Assembly: GCA_049511715.1 (NCBI GenBank)
Contig: JBEKXU010000031.1
Span: 16,366 to 80,365 of the forward strand
Reading direction: 5' to 3'
Origin: JBEKHT01 sp049511715
Lineage (GTDB): Bacteria; Chloroflexota; Anaerolineae; Anaerolineales; RBG-16-64-43
DNA length: 64,000 bases
This document shows, piece after piece, positions 62,307-64,000 of this stretch; the first letter of the stretch is position 1, and every line of letters begins with the position of its first letter. The position numbers and the translations under genes are program-made. The notes under the pieces are model-generated. The model did no database searches and was not told where the DNA came from. It saw only the letters and a list, made by a program, of their open reading frames with translations.

Positions 62307-62731
62307 AATAGGTATTCCCCTTCCTTTAATAGGGGGCAAGTTGCGTGAGTTGAGGGACACGGGTCGTTATGCTCATGCCCTTTGCAGCGCGGCATTGTAT
62401 TCCCCTCGGCGCGCAGCCCGGCTGCGCATGGCGTGACGATACAGAGTTTGCTGTACGGCCGGCATGTTGGCCTCCTAGCCTCGCCAAATCTCCAAAGCCT
62501 GTTGCTGGATGGCGCGGGCAAATGAAAACGTCAACTCCCAAGGCTGTCACGACTTGAATCTCGCATTCTTCGCATTCAAACGGGCCGAGGCCAGTTTGGT
62601 TGGTTGGCCGCCTGACAAGGACACAATGCCCGGAACGGCAGCGGCTACGGCTCGCAGGAGACAGCTCGCCGTGCCCTCGGCCACCTTTTCGACCGCTGCT
62701 TGCTCGGGCAGGTCAATCCCGGAAGCAGTCT
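62307..62731. other. intergenic, no gene recognised
   Basis: 425 bases between the ATPase and the HEAT-repeat gene, both minus strand. Should hold the ATPase promoter; no clear hexamers. Confidence 0.35.
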
Positions 62732-63271
62732 CTATTTGAAGCTATCCTTCCCTTTCGGCCCGAACAGGCTTTCCCAGGCCTCTTCGGCCGCCCTGGGGGC
62801 CGTTAGCTCCGCCTCAACATCTTGCAAAGCCTCGAACACTTTCATCATGGGCTTCTTCAGGCGGCCTCTATTCTTCAGGACATGCAGAACATGGCGTGCC
62901 CCTTCGAGCAACCAGACCGAACCGACATCTTTCATCAAGGCTTGCACCAGCGGTTCCAGACAAGCTCGATCGAGCGCGATCAGAGCCTCCATGGCTGCCC
63001 AGCGCACGCCAATATCTTCATCTTCCAGGGCATGGACAAGCGCTGAACCTGCTGTGGGATCTATCGTCAGTGCCAGGATCTTCGCAGCCTCCCACCGGGC
63101 ATGGCGATTGCCATTGGAAAGCGCCTGGATCAAACCAGGCACGGCATGTTTCCCTTCTCCGACCAATAACGACCGAGTCTTGAGGCGTTTTGACCCATCT
63201 GGACTCCCCAAATCACGGATCCACATTTGGATGTTCTTTCTTGAATCTTGGGTAATCGAGGTCTTCTTCAT
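62732..63271 (-). CDS. HEAT-repeat protein
   Basis: A protein of about 179 residues made of helical HEAT/PBS-lyase-like repeats: LKTRSLLVGEGKHAVPGLIQALSNGNRHARWEAAKILALTIDP, TAGSALVHALEDEDIGVRWAAMEALIALDRACLEPLVQAL and VGSVWLLEGARHVLHVLKNRG. The last helices (VEAELTAPRAAEEAWESL) close the solenoid. Such proteins are protein-interaction scaffolds; no enzymatic motif. Start uncertain: ATG at 63271 (chosen, AAGGAG rather far) or ATG at 63316. Monocistronic. Confidence 0.75.
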   Translation of the reverse strand: MKKTSITQDSRKNIQMWIRDLGSPDGSKRLKTRSLLVGEGKHAVPGLIQALSNGNRHARWEAAKILALTIDPTAGSALVHALEDEDIGVRWAAMEALIALDRACLEPLVQALMKDVGSVWLLEGARHVLHVLKNRGRLKKPMMKVFEALQDVEAELTAPRAAEEAWESLFGPKGKDSFK

Positions 63272-63316
63272 TTTCAAAGTCCCAGATCTCCTTCTTCGCG
63301 TCAGGTGCTCTGGCAT

Positions 63317-64000
63317 GATAAGCCCATTCCGAGCACGGATAAAGGTCCACCCTTGGCCACTGCAAACCTACTTATTCCTGCTCTGCCTCTTCAGCCATAC
63401 CAACAAGAAGGTGGCTAGTTTTCAACACAGTGTTTGCGCGCGACCAACATCAACCTTTTCGCCGCGGGGATGCGATCACGCAGTACCGAGGCCATGCAAA
63501 ATCGCATACCGGAAGACCCTCACCTTTGCACCCTGATTGGACCTGCATTTCGACCACTTGGGCCATTTCAAGTGGGGCCGCGGGGTGGTGCAAATGACGG
63601 GCCTGAGAGCGGGGAGTATCCTGGCGAGGACAGGCAATCCCCTGACGTGCGTGCCTCTGGGCGGCGTGATAGACCCAACAAATGGCGCTGGCTATCTCGT
63701 GTCAACAGTGACGCGCTCGGCCGAATCCCGAATCCCGTGTGGAGCCCTTCCCTTCCGGGATGGATCCCGTGATGTCCTCCTGGCGCGAGGCAGCAGCGAA
63801 TTCAAACACATGCTTGTTAGGGTTGAGTCTTCCATGCACTTTACTGCGGCAGTTTGTGCGATCTGGGCGAGGGATCGAGTTAGCGTCTCTGTCAATGGTG
63901 TACTTTTGTGTGTTTCCATGAGTGACACTGAGTCTGACCAAGGGCTACCGAATGGGCGCCAGCCGAAGCGGGATAGGCTCGGCCGCCAGCGTCTGCTCAG
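63317..64000. other. window end, no gene recognised
   Basis: 684 bases with only short, unsupported frames up to the window edge. Confidence 0.35.

Noticed and set aside
1..64000. CRISPR array or prophage
   Set aside because: No regularly spaced direct repeats, cas genes, integrase gene or phage structural genes were seen.

Overview
The window (about 60% G+C) looks like a chromosomal segment of a Chloroflexota bacterium, probably Anaerolineae-like. This is inferred from two lipoproteins with NBR1-type Ig domains, a giant DUF11-repeat protein carrying LPATG next to its own sortase domain, and a complete-looking corrinoid methyl-transfer cluster. No rRNA or ribosomal protein gene is present to settle the taxonomy. 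Coding density is low for a bacterium, and several gaps hold recognisable decayed genes.

Region by region. 0-19 kb: scattered single genes: two alpha/beta hydrolases (one cut by the window edge), GDP-mannose hydrolase (gmm), an FGGY sugar kinase, a secreted CHAP protein, two NBR1-Ig lipoproteins, a toroid-fold protein, an ATP-grasp protein, an amidohydrolase, a broken isoprenylcysteine-methyltransferase-like gene, a deazaflavin-type protein and a DUF169 protein. 19.4-26.3 kb: a corrinoid methyl-transfer locus: RACo-type activator, corrinoid protein (frame broken by an 8-bp tandem duplication), UroD-type methyltransferase (probable 1-nt frameshift near its start) and a pterin-dependent methyltransferase. 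Convergent to it are a MetH-reactivation-like protein and a Crp-family regulator fused to a full corrinoid-binding module. 26.8-33.6 kb: a 2251-residue surface protein. 34.4-42 kb: small stress or accessory genes, including a probable selenocysteine peroxiredoxin-like protein, VOC, YCII, DUF1059 and SRPBCC proteins, a zinc alcohol dehydrogenase, a PHP-domain remnant and gpsA.

42.6-45.7 kb: a tight five-gene minus-strand operon: ttuB (apparently leaderless), plsY-like, ttuA, queF and a queuosine-precursor transporter. It is mostly tRNA modification. 45.8-49.5 kb: degV, a decayed DUF998 gene, an intact initiator tRNA with promoter and terminator, several degenerate tRNA-like stretches, a small Flp-type pilin gene and a transposase remnant. 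49.5-51.4 kb: a GNAT acetyltransferase and a C45-family hydrolase. 52.4-62.3 kb: an apparent acid-tolerance island: two PLP-dependent Orn/Lys/Arg-type decarboxylases flanking a GadC-like antiporter, then a phosphoketolase N-terminal remnant, a small membrane protein and a P-type H+-ATPase. A HEAT-repeat protein closes the window.

How genes may work together: methyl groups would pass from an unidentified methyl donor through the UroD-type enzyme to the corrinoid protein and on to tetrahydrofolate. RACo and the MetH-like protein would rescue oxidised cobalamin, and the Crp-B12 fusion could sense corrinoid state. The decarboxylases plus antiporter consume and export protons, alongside the proton pump. 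The two breaks in the corrinoid operon raise the question whether the pathway is still functional in this strain.
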